Of a stretch of 64,000 nucleotides of DNA, positions 17,565 through 26,833 are shown in pieces (position 1 is the first letter of the stretch; each line of letters begins with the position of its first letter). Source of the stretch: an uncultured Sutterella sp. (lineage in GTDB: Bacteria; Pseudomonadota; Gammaproteobacteria; Burkholderiales; Burkholderiaceae_F). Under the pieces are notes generated by a model, which did not search any database, was not told the DNA's origin, and saw only the letters and a program-made list of their open reading frames with translations. Position numbers and translations under genes: made by a program. The stretch covers positions 14,651 to 78,650 of the forward strand of contig CATVXH010000008.1 of NCBI GenBank assembly GCA_958347955.1, given 5' to 3'.

Positions 17565-18008
17565 ATGCATTGTCCTTTTTGTAAGCATGAACAAACACAG
17601 GTCATTGACTCTCGCACCAGTGAGGATGGAACGACAATTCGGCGTCGCCGCCGGTGTTTGAAATGTGAAAAGCGTTTCACGACCTATGAACGTGTGGAAC
17701 TGTCTATGCCTTCTATCATTAAGAGGGGCGGCGGTCGCTGTGAATATGATCAAAAGAAACTTCGCTCATCGATGATGTTGGCGTTGCGTAAACGTCCTGT
17801 TTCCCGTGAACGGGTGGATGAGGCGATCAATCGGATTGAACAAAAAATGCTTGCTTTGGGTGAGCGTGAAGTTCGAAGTGACCGCTTAGGCGAACTTGTC
17901 ATGGAAGAACTGAAAGGTCTCGATAAGGTAGCTTATGTGCGATTTGCCAGCGTGTATCGCAATTTTGAAGACGTGCAAAAATTTGCCGACATGGCTCGCG
18001 AGGTCTAG
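17565..18008 (+). CDS. nrdR: Transcriptional repressor NrdR
   Basis: 147 residues, standard length. A zinc ribbon is formed by C3/C6 (MHCPFCKH) and C31/C34 ([15 protein letters not shown]), followed by an ATP-cone domain (~50-140: [20 protein letters not shown]). NrdR senses the ATP/dATP balance and represses ribonucleotide reductase genes. It starts the run nrdR-ribD-ribE; ribD follows after 5 bp. A putative NrdR box lies in its own upstream region. Confidence 0.96.
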   Translation: MHCPFCKHEQTQVIDSRTSEDGTTIRRRRRCLKCEKRFTTYERVELSMPSIIKRGGGRCEYDQKKLRSSMMLALRKRPVSRERVDEAINRIEQKMLALGEREVRSDRLGELVMEELKGLDKVAYVRFASVYRNFEDVQKFADMAREV

Positions 18009-18013
18009 TCCTG

Positions 18014-19108
18014 ATGCTATCGGATCTTGAGTGCATGCAAATGGCATTGCGACTTGCTGCCAAGGCTCGTCCAATCAGCCCTCCTAACCCTTCCGTGGGC
18101 TGTGTGATAGTCAGGCAGGGACGAATTATCGGCAGAGGTTTTACTCAGAAGGTGGGCGAGGACCATGCGGAAATTCAGGCTATCAAAGATGCAGAGACCA
18201 AGGGCCTGAACATTGAGGGGGCGACACTTTATGTGACCTTGGAGCCTTGTTCTCATTATGGTAGGACACCACCTTGTGCCTTGCGCTTGATAAAGGAAAA
18301 AGTGGCTCGTGTCGTGGTCGCTTGCCTCGATCCCAACCCGCTGGTGGCGGGACGCGGCGTTGCAATGCTCAGGGAGGCAGGGATCAAAGTAGATTGCGGG
18401 TTGATGCGGGAAGACGCCTGGCAGATGAACGCGGGATTTATGACCCGAATGACACAAAATCGCCCCTGGGTTCGCGCTAAAGTGGCCATGAGCCTGGATG
18501 GGTATACGGCATTGCCTGATGGACAAAGTCAATGGATAACGAGCGAAGAAGCTCGAGAAGATGGAAGACGTTGGAGATGTGTGGCCGGTGCCGTGTTAAC
18601 GGGGGTGGGAACTGTTTTGGCGGACAATCCATCGCTTACAGCTAGAAATAACGGAAAACTTCAAGCTCGACAGCCTTTAAAGGTATTGCTTGACTCTTCG
18701 TTGCGCGTTAATCCGGACAACCATTTCTTCGATGAAGGTAAGGTGTTGGTCGTTTGCGCAATGTCAAATGCCGTAAGAATTCAAGCTCTGCAAAAACGCG
18801 GTGCCGAGGTGATCGAATTAAGAGGTCCAGACGGCAGGGTTGACCTTCGGGCATTACTGACGGAGTTGGCCCGGCGGGAGGTCAACGATGTGCATCTGGA
18901 GGCTGGATCAGTTTTAACTGGTGAGTTTGTCCGCTTGGGATTGGTTGATGAGCTTTTGTGTTATGTAGCCCCGAAAATTTTAGGTCAGGGCCGTACGGCT
19001 TTTTATCTGAAAGCGCCGAAGAATTTGTCTGAATGCCAGGAGTGGGCGATGGTACAGTGTGCCCCGGTAGGCAATGATGTTCGAATGATTTTACGAAAAA
19101 GGAAATAG
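18014..19108 (+). CDS. ribD: Bifunctional riboflavin deaminase/reductase RibD
   Basis: 364 residues with two domains. The N-terminal cytidine-deaminase-like domain has the zinc motif HAEIQAI and PCSHYGRTPPC; the C-terminal reductase domain begins near residue 150 (RAKVAMSLDGYTALPDGQSQ). It performs steps 2 and 3 of riboflavin synthesis. The gene is 5 bp after nrdR and 4 bp before ribE, in one operon. No FMN riboswitch was seen in front of it. Confidence 0.96.
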   Translation: MLSDLECMQMALRLAAKARPISPPNPSVGCVIVRQGRIIGRGFTQKVGEDHAEIQAIKDAETKGLNIEGATLYVTLEPCSHYGRTPPCALRLIKEKVARVVVACLDPNPLVAGRGVAMLREAGIKVDCGLMREDAWQMNAGFMTRMTQNRPWVRAKVAMSLDGYTALPDGQSQWITSEEAREDGRRWRCVAGAVLTGVGTVLADNPSLTARNNGKLQARQPLKVLLDSSLRVNPDNHFFDEGKVLVVCAMSNAVRIQALQKRGAEVIELRGPDGRVDLRALLTELARREVNDVHLEAGSVLTGEFVRLGLVDELLCYVAPKILGQGRTAFYLKAPKNLSECQEWAMVQCAPVGNDVRMILRKRK

Positions 19109-19112
19109 CAAC

Positions 19113-19730
19113 ATGTTTACAGGCATTATTGAAGCAATTGGTAAAGTGCGTGAACCTGAAGCACTTGGTGATGGGGTGCGGCTCACTATTGATACGCCAA
19201 CTGGATGGCTTAAAGGAACCGCTGTGGGTGACTCTATTGCAGTCAATGGCGCCTGCATGACGGTGGTCAACATTGACGGCGATACTTTCCAAATTGAAGT
19301 GTCTGCGGAAAGTTTGTCAAAAACGTGTGGCTTAGACAATTGGGGTGAAGTCAATCTGGAAAAAGCGCTTCGTGTCGGCGATCGTTTGGATGGTCATATT
19401 GTTTCTGGTCATGTTGACGGCGTGGGACAGGTGGAAGTGATGGAGCCGAAGGCTGAAAGCTGGCATCTGGTTGTTCGTGCGCCCATGAAATTGTCTGCTT
19501 ATTTGGCCTACAAGGGATCGATTACAGTCAATGGCGTGTCTCTAACAATCAATGAAGTCGAAGATACGCCGGTCGGAACCCGTATTTCGATTAATTTGAT
19601 ACCGCATACAGTGGAAGTCACAACCTTGAAGCACTTGAAATCTCAAGATTGGGTCAATCTTGAGATTGATACCATCGCTCGTTATGTAGAACGAATGATG
19701 AGCATAAAAAACGATGAAGGTCTTTTCTGA
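19113..19730 (+). CDS. ribE: Riboflavin synthase, alpha subunit
   Basis: 205 residues with the hallmark N-terminus MFTGIIEAIG and two tandem lumazine-binding repeats (SIAVNGACMTVV in the first, SITVNGVSLTINEV in the second). It dismutates two 6,7-dimethyl-8-ribityllumazine molecules into riboflavin. Lies between ribD and the Old Yellow Enzyme gene; ribH is two genes downstream. Confidence 0.96.
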   Translation: MFTGIIEAIGKVREPEALGDGVRLTIDTPTGWLKGTAVGDSIAVNGACMTVVNIDGDTFQIEVSAESLSKTCGLDNWGEVNLEKALRVGDRLDGHIVSGHVDGVGQVEVMEPKAESWHLVVRAPMKLSAYLAYKGSITVNGVSLTINEVEDTPVGTRISINLIPHTVEVTTLKHLKSQDWVNLEIDTIARYVERMMSIKNDEGLF

Positions 19731-19742
19731 CGGAGCTTGAGA

Positions 19743-20813
19743 TTGAAAACACAATTATTTTCCCCGTATCAAATTGGTCCGATGCGTCTCAGAAACCGTA
19801 TCAGTGTGCCGCCTATGTGCCAATATCAAGCTGAGAACGGGAAAGCAACGGCTTGGCACAAAGTGCATTATGGGAAACTTGCAGGGTCCGGCGCCGGTCT
19901 TGTTTGCATTGAAGCGATGGCGGTCACCCCGGATGGTCGGATCTCCGGCTCCGATCTTGGTCTTTGGTCGGATGAGTTAGCGCTGGGACTGGCAGAAATC
20001 GTAGAGACGATGCGAGCCATAGACCATACGACAAAAATTGCTGTGCAGATTAACCATGCGGGGAGAAAAGGTTCAGAGCGAGTGCCTTGGGTGGGCGGAC
20101 ATTTGACAAAAGAAGAGGGCGGTTGGGAGACTGTTGGCCCCTCGGCATTGAGTGCGGGAGAGCATCGTCCTGTTGCTCGAGAAATGTTGCCAGGTGGTAT
20201 TGACGCAATTATTCAGGCTTTTGCGAATGCGGCAGAACGCGCACAAAAAGCTGGTGTTGATGCCATTGAAATTCATATGGCCCATGGTTATTTACTCCAT
20301 CAGTTCCTCTCTCCGCTGTCGAATCGTCGAAAGGATTCTTACGGAGGCAGTTTTGAAAATCGCATCCGCCTGCCGTTGGCTGTATTTGACGCAATGCAAA
20401 AAGCCGCTCCTGATGTGCAGTTGGGAGTGAGGGTTTCGGCTACCGACTGGATTGAAGGCGGCTGGAACCTTGAGGAAACAATTGATTTAGTCAAACAGCT
20501 TCAAAATCGAGGTTGTGCCTTTGTGGATGTTTCTACCGGCGGATTGCATGACAGCCAGCAGATTGCCGTTTCCTATGGTTATCAATTACCTTTTGCTCGC
20601 GCCGTGCGCCAACAAACAGGAGTCCCTACGATTGCTTGCGGTTTGATTAAGGACGCCCGTCAGGCGGAAAGCGTATTAGTGGAAGGTACGGCAGATTTAG
20701 TCGACATCGGTCGGCAGATGCTGTTGAATCCGCACTGGGGATGGCAGGCTGCTTTGGAGTTAGGGGAGAAGGTGGGATTCCCTCCATCTTATATTCGAGG
20801 CATGCGTCTTTGA
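19743..20813 (+). CDS. NADPH:flavin oxidoreductase, Old Yellow Enzyme family (YqjM/NamA-like)
   Basis: 356 residues using a TTG start at 19743, chosen because GGAG at 19732-19735 sits 7 bp away; another TTG at 19737 is too close. The FMN-binding TIM barrel shows RNRISVPPMCQYQAENG, IQINHAGRKGS, the substrate-binding H-x-x-H in IEIHMAHGYLLHQFLSPLSNRR, and the phosphate-binding end CGLIKDARQAE. It reduces activated C=C bonds of small electrophiles. Its position inside the riboflavin operon couples an FMN enzyme with flavin supply. Confidence 0.93.
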   Translation: MKTQLFSPYQIGPMRLRNRISVPPMCQYQAENGKATAWHKVHYGKLAGSGAGLVCIEAMAVTPDGRISGSDLGLWSDELALGLAEIVETMRAIDHTTKIAVQINHAGRKGSERVPWVGGHLTKEEGGWETVGPSALSAGEHRPVAREMLPGGIDAIIQAFANAAERAQKAGVDAIEIHMAHGYLLHQFLSPLSNRRKDSYGGSFENRIRLPLAVFDAMQKAAPDVQLGVRVSATDWIEGGWNLEETIDLVKQLQNRGCAFVDVSTGGLHDSQQIAVSYGYQLPFARAVRQQTGVPTIACGLIKDARQAESVLVEGTADLVDIGRQMLLNPHWGWQAALELGEKVGFPPSYIRGMRL

Positions 20814-20935
20814 AAGAAAGCGCTAGCGAATTGATTTCTCGCTTATTTTTGTACTTTTAGGGAGTGTGGAGAAGCTTTAAAAACTGTACAATATGCGAGT
20901 TTAAATAAGAAACAGATTATCTTCGGAGAAACACA

Positions 20936-21418
20936 ATGTCCATGGACATTATTGAGAACTCTTTAGACGGGCGCGGATTGCGCATTGGTATTGTCCAGTC
21001 CCGTTTTAATGAATACGCAGGTGAAGGTCTTTTGAAGGCTTGTCTGTCGGAGTTGGATCGTCTGGGAGTGGTGCAGGAAGACATTACGCTTATGCGAGTG
21101 CCCGGTGCCCTTGAAATTCCCTTTGGCCTTCAACAACTGGCAGCAACCGAAGAGTATGACGCTTTAATTGCCATCGGTGCAGTCATTCGTGGCGAGACGT
21201 ATCACTTTGAAATTGTCTCTAATGAATCGGCCTCCGGCATTATGCAAGTCGGCTTAGATTTCGACATTCCTATCGCCAACGCTGTGCTAACTACTGAGAA
21301 TGATGAGCAGGCTCAGGCTCGACTGCAACAGAAGGGAACCGATGCCGCCCAGGTTGCTGTTGAAATGGCCAATATTCGTAAAGAATTTGAATACGACATG
21401 GACGAAGGTGAACAATAA
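20936..21418 (+). CDS. ribH: 6,7-dimethyl-8-ribityllumazine synthase
   Basis: 160 residues. Motifs [14 protein letters not shown] (substrate pocket), VPGALEIP and [19 protein letters not shown] (catalytic histidine) identify lumazine synthase, which condenses a ribityl pyrimidine with dihydroxybutanone phosphate and forms icosahedral or pentameric assemblies. A CGGAGA Shine-Dalgarno precedes the ATG. It overlaps nusB by one base (TAATG), a very conserved coupling. Confidence 0.97.
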   Translation: MSMDIIENSLDGRGLRIGIVQSRFNEYAGEGLLKACLSELDRLGVVQEDITLMRVPGALEIPFGLQQLAATEEYDALIAIGAVIRGETYHFEIVSNESASGIMQVGLDFDIPIANAVLTTENDEQAQARLQQKGTDAAQVAVEMANIRKEFEYDMDEGEQ

Positions 21419-21918
21419 TGGCTGAGGCTAAAATGCACCGTCCGAGCCGAGGCGCTCGGTCATTGTCCCGTGAATTTGCACTTTTGGGCATTTACGAGTG
21501 GCTTGTGAGCGCAGCCGATGCTCTCACGATTGAACGGACGCTTTTGAGCGTGTTAAGTGATGACGGTGAACCCGTGGCCGGCGCGGCAATTGATGCAGCT
21601 GATTTTGAGCGCTGTGATAAAAAACATTTCTCAGAGCTTTTGGCAGGCGTTATTGATCACGCAGAAGAGCTGCAAACGATTTTTGCCAAGCATGTCGATC
21701 GCGAGATTTCACGTTTATCACTGGTAGAACGTTCTGTGCTTTTATTGGGAACTTATGAATTAAAGTTCCATCTTGAGATACCTTATCGAGTGGTGATTAA
21801 CGAAGCTGTGGAATTGGCCAAACTTTTTGGCGGTTCTGATGGTTTCCGTTATGTCAACGGTGTTCTAGATAAAGTCGCCGCCGATGTGCGAGCGGCAGAG
21901 GTGGGTGCGAAAAAGTAA
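21418..21918 (+). CDS. nusB: Transcription antitermination factor NusB
   Basis: 166 residues. The all-helical fold signatures are RSLSREFALLGIYEWLVS at the N-terminus and RVVINEAVELAKLFGGSDGFRYVNGVLDKVA at the C-terminus. With NusE (S10) it binds boxA RNA and supports antitermination in rRNA operons. The start overlaps the ribH stop as TAATG; thiL begins 4 bp after its stop. Confidence 0.96.
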   Translation: MAEAKMHRPSRGARSLSREFALLGIYEWLVSAADALTIERTLLSVLSDDGEPVAGAAIDAADFERCDKKHFSELLAGVIDHAEELQTIFAKHVDREISRLSLVERSVLLLGTYELKFHLEIPYRVVINEAVELAKLFGGSDGFRYVNGVLDKVAADVRAAEVGAKK

Positions 21919-21922
21919 ATTT

Positions 21923-22915
21923 ATGGGCCCATGCCTTAGCGAAACAGAGCTCATCGCCCGCTTCTTCGATTTTAACATCCCCGGTCAGTGGCCAACCCAA
22001 GGGATCGGGGATGACTGTGCAATTATCCAGGTAGGATCCCATCGTTTAGCCGTTACAACCGATACGGTGGCTTCCGGAACTCATTTTTTGCCCGAAGCAG
22101 ATCCTTACACAGTAGGCAAAAAGTCTCTTGCCGTAAATCTTTCAGATTTAGCTGCGGCAGGTGCCATTCCTCGATGTTTCTTTCTTGCGCTGTCGCTTCC
22201 CCGAACAGATCCGGACTGGTTAGACTCTTATAGTCGTGGATTGTCGGAAGTAGCTCGTACATTTCATTGTCCATTGATTGGCGGAGATACGACAAAAACC
22301 GCTCGAATTGGGATGGAGCAAGCGCCTTTTAGTATCACCATTACGGCAATTGGAGAAGTTGAAAAGGGACTTACGCGTCAAGGCGCCCGGGTTGGTGATG
22401 ATATCTGGGTGAGTGGTACACCGGGCGACGCTTACTTGGCATTGATGCTCAGGACAGGACAGTGGAGCGGTAATTGCAATGACTACTTAGCTCGAGCCAT
22501 GGATGAACCAACTCCTCGGATTGAATTAGGGCAATTTTTAAGCCATCATGCGCACGCTTGTGCGGATGTCTCTGACGGTTTTCTTAAAGATCTCGGCAAT
22601 ATTTTGTCCCGTTCAGGTGTTGGAGCGATTGTTAACGTGGACTCACTGGCGAAAAGCTCTGAGCTGGCCGCCTTGTCTGTTGAACAAAGAAGGCAGGCCC
22701 AATTAGCAGGCGGTGATGACTATGAACTTGTCTGGACGGCTCCTGTAAGCGCTCGCGAAGCTATAGTCGAATATCAGAAAAAGTGCGGTAGTCGAGGTGA
22801 TAATTTGCCTATTTCACGAGTCGGAACGATTGTTGAAAAGGGACTTCTTCTCCTGGACAAAAACGGTTCCGAAGTCAGCAATACCTTTCATGGTTTTGAC
22901 CATTTCTCTGATTAA
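21923..22915 (+). CDS. thiL: Thiamine-monophosphate kinase
   Basis: 330 residues from the ATG at 21923 (MGPCLSETELIARFFDF). Metal- and ATP-binding motifs are GIGDDCAI (~residue 32), TTDTVASGTHF, NLSDLAAAGA, GGDTT and CADVSDGFLKDL. It makes thiamine diphosphate from the monophosphate. The frame runs upstream into nusB, but the internal ATG matches the family N-terminus. pgpA starts one base after the stop. Confidence 0.96.
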   Translation: MGPCLSETELIARFFDFNIPGQWPTQGIGDDCAIIQVGSHRLAVTTDTVASGTHFLPEADPYTVGKKSLAVNLSDLAAAGAIPRCFFLALSLPRTDPDWLDSYSRGLSEVARTFHCPLIGGDTTKTARIGMEQAPFSITITAIGEVEKGLTRQGARVGDDIWVSGTPGDAYLALMLRTGQWSGNCNDYLARAMDEPTPRIELGQFLSHHAHACADVSDGFLKDLGNILSRSGVGAIVNVDSLAKSSELAALSVEQRRQAQLAGGDDYELVWTAPVSAREAIVEYQKKCGSRGDNLPISRVGTIVEKGLLLLDKNGSEVSNTFHGFDHFSD

Positions 22916-22916
22916 T

Positions 22917-23435
22917 ATGTTGGAAAAATACAGCAGTGATAATCCGGTCAATAAAGTTCGCATGACACTGGACTTTGCCTTCGGTCATCCTGCGCACTTG
23001 ATTGCATCTTTTTTTGGCAGTGGTGTCATTAGACCAGCTCCCGGCACTTGGGGAACGCTCGCGGGTTGGTTGGTATTTATTTTGCTCAATCCGTGGATTC
23101 CTTATCCGGCCTGGTTCTTTATTGTGGTTTTGTGTTTTTTGGTGGGAGCATGGGCTTGTCAGAAAACCAGTGATGACCTTGGGGTCCCAGATCACGGTTC
23201 CGTGGTCATTGATGAGGTTTTTGCAATTTGGTTGCTTTTGGCTCTCGTCCCACCTGTTCTTTCTTGGCAAATAGCGGCTTTTTTTGCATTTCGCTTTTTT
23301 GATATTGTGAAACTGCCTCCGGCAGATTATTTTGATCAGAAAATGAAAAATGGCTTCGGCATCATGCTCGATGATGCGATTGCCGCTTTGTATGCTTGGT
23401 TAGTGTTATTCGCTGCACAATGGTTGCTTTACTGA
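22917..23435 (+). CDS. pgpA: Phosphatidylglycerophosphatase A
   Basis: 172 residues from the ATG at 22917, directly after the thiL stop. The membrane phosphatase converts phosphatidylglycerol phosphate into phosphatidylglycerol. Typical elements are FGSGVIRPAPGTWGTLAGW near the N-terminus, HGSVVIDEVFAIW and the C-terminal MLDDAIAALYAW, in a protein with several hydrophobic segments. The thiL-pgpA pairing is widely conserved. Confidence 0.95.
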   Translation: MLEKYSSDNPVNKVRMTLDFAFGHPAHLIASFFGSGVIRPAPGTWGTLAGWLVFILLNPWIPYPAWFFIVVLCFLVGAWACQKTSDDLGVPDHGSVVIDEVFAIWLLLALVPPVLSWQIAAFFAFRFFDIVKLPPADYFDQKMKNGFGIMLDDAIAALYAWLVLFAAQWLLY

Positions 23436-23436
23436 A

Positions 23437-23922
23437 ATGGAACTCTTTGTTGAATTATCTGAGAAATTAGGGCGGCTCGCTTTGGCGCACAAGGCAGTAA
23501 TTGCGACGGCAGAATCCTGTACTGCCGGGGGTATAGCCTGTGCCATTACACAAACAGCGGGATCAAGCCAATGGTTTGATCGCGGTTTTGTCACTTACAG
23601 CAACCAATCCAAAGAGGATCTGCTGGGAGTTAGTCATAAAACGCTTTTGACCCATGGAGCAGTTAGTGCCGAAACCGTTGCAGAGATGGTTCAGGGAGCC
23701 TTGACTCGATCAAGTTCTACGATTGCCGTGGCTGTCAGTGGTATTGCGGGGCCAGGTGGCGCAGTGCCAGGAAAGCCTGTTGGAACGGTTTATATTGCTT
23801 GGTGTAAAAACGGGGAATCGCCGAAGATTGAATGTTGCCACTTTAGAGGGGATCGCATGTCTGTTCGTGAATCAACCGTCAGATACGCTCTTGATGGGTT
23901 GTGTAACTTGTTGAATTCTTAG
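23437..23922 (+). CDS. pncC: CinA-family nicotinamide-nucleotide amidase
   Basis: 161 residues, a stand-alone CinA C-terminal domain. The motifs TAESCTAGGIACAITQTAGSS and YSNQSKEDLLGVS plus AVSGIAGPGG fit PncC, which deamidates nicotinamide mononucleotide in NAD recycling. It begins one base after pgpA and closes the nrdR-rib-nusB-thiL-pgpA run. Confidence 0.93.
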   Translation: MELFVELSEKLGRLALAHKAVIATAESCTAGGIACAITQTAGSSQWFDRGFVTYSNQSKEDLLGVSHKTLLTHGAVSAETVAEMVQGALTRSSSTIAVAVSGIAGPGGAVPGKPVGTVYIAWCKNGESPKIECCHFRGDRMSVRESTVRYALDGLCNLLNS

Positions 23923-23962
23923 AAAATAAATTGAAATAACTTTGAGCAGTTAGAGAAAGAAA

Positions 23963-25297
23963 ATGGATAATTGGTTTAATGTGCTTTGTCTTTTGGTATT
24001 GATTCTTTTAAACGGGGCTTTTGCCATGAGCGAGATCGCTTTGGTAACCAGTCGTAAAGCTCGCCTTCAGATGAAAATCGATGATGGGAACTCCAGCGCC
24101 AAAGTTGCCCTGAAGCTCAACGAGGAACCGACCCGGGCACTTTCTGCCATTCAGGTGGGTATTACATCTATAGGAATTTTGTCCGGTATTGTGGGTGAGG
24201 CGGCACTGGCAACACCGGTGGCTCAATGGCTTAACGAAAGTTTCAGTGTTGATCTGAATACGGCGCGTGCGGTCGGATTACTGTTAGTTGTAGTCTTAGT
24301 GACCTATTTCTCAATTGTATTGGGAGAACTGGTTCCGAAGCGATTAGGGCAAATGAATCCCGAGGGAGTGGCCTGCCGAATTGCTCCGCCGATTAATTTT
24401 CTTGCGATTTTAATGGCTCCGTTTGTCAAGCTTTTATCTGTGTCCACAGATTTGCTCTTAAAACTGACGGGTAAACAAAATGTGGAAGAGGCGGCAGTGA
24501 CAGAAGAAGAGATACACCAAATGGTTGTTGAAGGTAGCGAGGCGGGTACGATTGAAGTGCAGGAACGCGATATGGTGCGAAATATTTTCCGTTTAGATGA
24601 TCGCACCATTGGAACTTTGATGACACCGCGCAATGAGGTGGAGTGGATCGATACTCAAGATAGCGCCCAAGACAATGTGAAAAAGCTGTTAACCTCCAAG
24701 CATTCTCGACTTTTGGTTTGCGACGGTTCTCTAGACAATATCAAGGGACTATGTTCTACTCGTTATTTATTACAGCAAATTGTTGATAACGGAAAAGTAG
24801 ATTTTACGGCGCACATGATTCCGGCGGTTTATGTGCCAGAATCATTAACAGGTCTTGAACTGTTGGACAATTTTAAGAAAAACGACGTACCTCTTGTCAT
24901 TGTTGTAGATGAGTACGGTTCAATGCAAGGGATTGTAAGTCCAAGGAATGTACTGGAGGCTATTGCCGGCGAATTTAAGAATGTGCCAGGTGAAGAGGAT
25001 TGGGCAGTAAAACGCGAAGATGGTTCGCTCCTCGTTGACGGTATGATGCCGGTGCCTGAACTCAAAGATCAGCTTAACTTAAAAGCGTTGCCTAACGAGG
25101 CTGATGGACGCTATAACACGCTTGCCGGTATGATCATCTGGATGACAGGTCATTTGCCGAAAACCGGTGATGTGGTGACATGGGACAATTGGCGCTTTGA
25201 AGTGGTTGATATGGATGGTCGGCGAATTGATAAGGTATTGGTATCCTGTCTTGAAGAAAATATGGAACAACCGGATCAAGTTCAAAAACCTGAATAA
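23963..25297 (+). CDS. Hemolysin-C/CorC family membrane protein (DUF21-CBS)
   Basis: 444 residues. An N-terminal DUF21/CNNM membrane domain (~1-190, several helices, ALSAIQVGITSIGILSGIVGEAAL), a pair of CBS domains (~205-335, MTPRNEVEWID and DEYGSMQGIVSPRN) and a C-terminal CorC/transporter-associated domain (~350-430). Such proteins take part in Mg2+/Co2+ efflux or, like YfjD/YtfL-type, ion homeostasis. Localised to the inner membrane. Confidence 0.93.
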   Translation: MDNWFNVLCLLVLILLNGAFAMSEIALVTSRKARLQMKIDDGNSSAKVALKLNEEPTRALSAIQVGITSIGILSGIVGEAALATPVAQWLNESFSVDLNTARAVGLLLVVVLVTYFSIVLGELVPKRLGQMNPEGVACRIAPPINFLAILMAPFVKLLSVSTDLLLKLTGKQNVEEAAVTEEEIHQMVVEGSEAGTIEVQERDMVRNIFRLDDRTIGTLMTPRNEVEWIDTQDSAQDNVKKLLTSKHSRLLVCDGSLDNIKGLCSTRYLLQQIVDNGKVDFTAHMIPAVYVPESLTGLELLDNFKKNDVPLVIVVDEYGSMQGIVSPRNVLEAIAGEFKNVPGEEDWAVKREDGSLLVDGMMPVPELKDQLNLKALPNEADGRYNTLAGMIIWMTGHLPKTGDVVTWDNWRFEVVDMDGRRIDKVLVSCLEENMEQPDQVQKPE

Positions 25298-25357
25298 GTT
25301 TGTGGGAACCTTTCTGTTTGTGTTAAACTCAGACGCACTTACTTGGAAAGTAATGAC

Positions 25358-25405
25358 ATGATTGTAGTTTTTCAGACCTCCCATTCTTGGCGTTGGCACT
25401 CCTGA
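25358..25405 (+). CDS. trpL: trp leader peptide
   Basis: A 15-codon ORF encodes MIVVFQTSHSWRWHS with two Trp codons (25388-25390 and 25394-25396) separated by one Arg codon. The second Trp codon enters the first strand of the pause hairpin GGCACTC/GGGTGCC (25395-25415). This is the classic leader peptide of a tryptophan attenuator; ribosome stalling at Trp codons would free segment 2 to form the antiterminator. The ATG follows a weak ribosome site (GGAAAG). Confidence 0.85.
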   Translation: MIVVFQTSHSWRWHS

Positions 25406-25475
25406 TGCGGGTGCCTGAGGTTGTTTAACACAATTATCTTTAAACCCGCTTTAATCCGAGCGGGTTTATTGTTTT
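25395..25475 (+). promoter_or_regulatory. Tryptophan attenuator of trpB
   Basis: Three alternative helices are visible. Segments 1:2 form the pause hairpin 25395-25401/25409-25415. Segments 2:3 pair GCGGGT (25407-25412) with ACCCGC (25444-25449). Segments 3:4 form the terminator AAACCCGCT/AGCGGGTTT (25442-25467), followed by ATTGTTTT. All the elements of Trp-starvation-controlled termination are present. Confidence 0.85.
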
Positions 25476-25528
25476 AGTACCCTTCAAAAATCATAAGTCC
25501 GCCGGAATAAAGAATTTTGGAGTGACTT

Positions 25529-26788
25529 ATGTCTAAACTAAATGCCTTTTTTGGTCAATACGGTGGTCAGTATGTGCCTGAGGCCTTGATTCCTGCTCTT
25601 AATCAATTGGAAAGCGAATTTTGTCGGGCTCGTCAGGATCCGGTATTTCAGAATGAATTAAATACTCTCTTGAAAGACTATGCCGGACGACCCACTCCGT
25701 TAACTTTATGTCGAAATCTGACAAAAGGAACTCGGACGAAAATCTATCTCAAGCGAGAAGATTTACTTCACGGAGGCGCGCACAAAACTAATCAAGTTCT
25801 TGGTCAAGCTCTCTTGGCCAAGAGAATGGGAAAAACACGAATTATTGCGGAAACTGGCGCCGGACAGCACGGAGTCGCAACGGCTTTGGCTTGCGCTTTA
25901 ATGGGCTTTGAATGCGTCATCTATATGGGGGCAACAGATGTCGAACGACAAAAACCCAATGTGTTTCGTATGGAGTTGATGGGAGCTAAAGTGGTGCCGG
26001 TGACTGAAGGCGCGGGTACATTAAAGCAGGCTTGCGAGGCGGCGCTCAAAGATTGGATCAAAAATATTGATACGACGCATTACCTTTTAGGTACCGCAGC
26101 CGGTCCGCATCCATTTCCTACAATAGTTCGGGAATTCCAGAAAGTAATTGGTGAAGAGGCCAAAGAGCAGTTTTTACAAGCAGAAAAAGTTTTACCGGAT
26201 GCAGTTATCGCCTGCGTGGGGGGTGGCTCAAATGCCATCGGTCTTTTCAATGACTTTATCGAAAATAAGAGTGTGAGACTGATTGGTGTCGAACCGGCTG
26301 GATATGGTATTGAAAGTGGAAAACACGGTTGCGTGCTTCAGACCGGGACCGAAGGGGTGTTTTTTGGGGCTAATTCACTCAATATGCAAAATGAAAAAGG
26401 CGAGATTGAAGAATCGTATTCCATCGCAGCAGGGCTAGACTTCCCTTCTGTTGGTCCTCAACATTGTTACCTGCAGTCCATTGGACGAGCTCAATATGTC
26501 GGAGTGAGCGATACAGAAGCATTGCAAGCCTTTATGCTTTTAAGTTTGGAAGAGGGCATTATTCCGGCCCTGGAAAGTTCTCATGCTTTGGCTTACGCAC
26601 TTAAACTTGCACAAGCGGATAAGTCACGCGAACAAAAATTCATTGTGAACTTATCCGGTCGCGGTGACAAAGACATCTTCCAAGTTTATGACAGACTGGC
26701 TCAAGAGGGCATACTGCATGAAGGTCATTTAAACAGAGAGTCGTTGAAATTATTTCAGACAAAGCATCGCTTAAGCGGAATTTATTAA
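25529..26788 (+). CDS. trpB: Tryptophan synthase beta chain
   Basis: 419 residues. PLP enzyme that joins indole to serine. Motifs: [11 protein letters not shown], the lysine in HGGAHKTNQ that binds [13 protein letters not shown] with the catalytic glutamate, and GGGSNA for the cofactor phosphate. It is TrpB1-type by these motifs, with a C-terminal extension of about 20 residues ([17 protein letters not shown]). No trpA or other trp gene follows; the next gene is convergent. Because the gene has its own attenuator, it is a genuine stand-alone transcription unit. Confidence 0.96.
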   Translation: MSKLNAFFGQYGGQYVPEALIPALNQLESEFCRARQDPVFQNELNTLLKDYAGRPTPLTLCRNLTKGTRTKIYLKREDLLHGGAHKTNQVLGQALLAKRMGKTRIIAETGAGQHGVATALACALMGFECVIYMGATDVERQKPNVFRMELMGAKVVPVTEGAGTLKQACEAALKDWIKNIDTTHYLLGTAAGPHPFPTIVREFQKVIGEEAKEQFLQAEKVLPDAVIACVGGGSNAIGLFNDFIENKSVRLIGVEPAGYGIESGKHGCVLQTGTEGVFFGANSLNMQNEKGEIEESYSIAAGLDFPSVGPQHCYLQSIGRAQYVGVSDTEALQAFMLLSLEEGIIPALESSHALAYALKLAQADKSREQKFIVNLSGRGDKDIFQVYDRLAQEGILHEGHLNRESLKLFQTKHRLSGIY

Positions 26789-26800
26789 CGACCATTGCTT

Positions 26801-26829
26801 CACCAAACGGAGAAGCTCTACGTTTGGTG
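26801..26829. terminator. Hairpin between convergent trpB and cupin genes
   Basis: A perfect 9-bp stem CACCAAACG/CGTTTGGTG with an 11-nt loop. U-tracts are weak on both sides, so termination efficiency is uncertain, but the position between two stop codons fits a shared terminator. Confidence 0.5.
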
Positions 26830-26833
26830 GATC

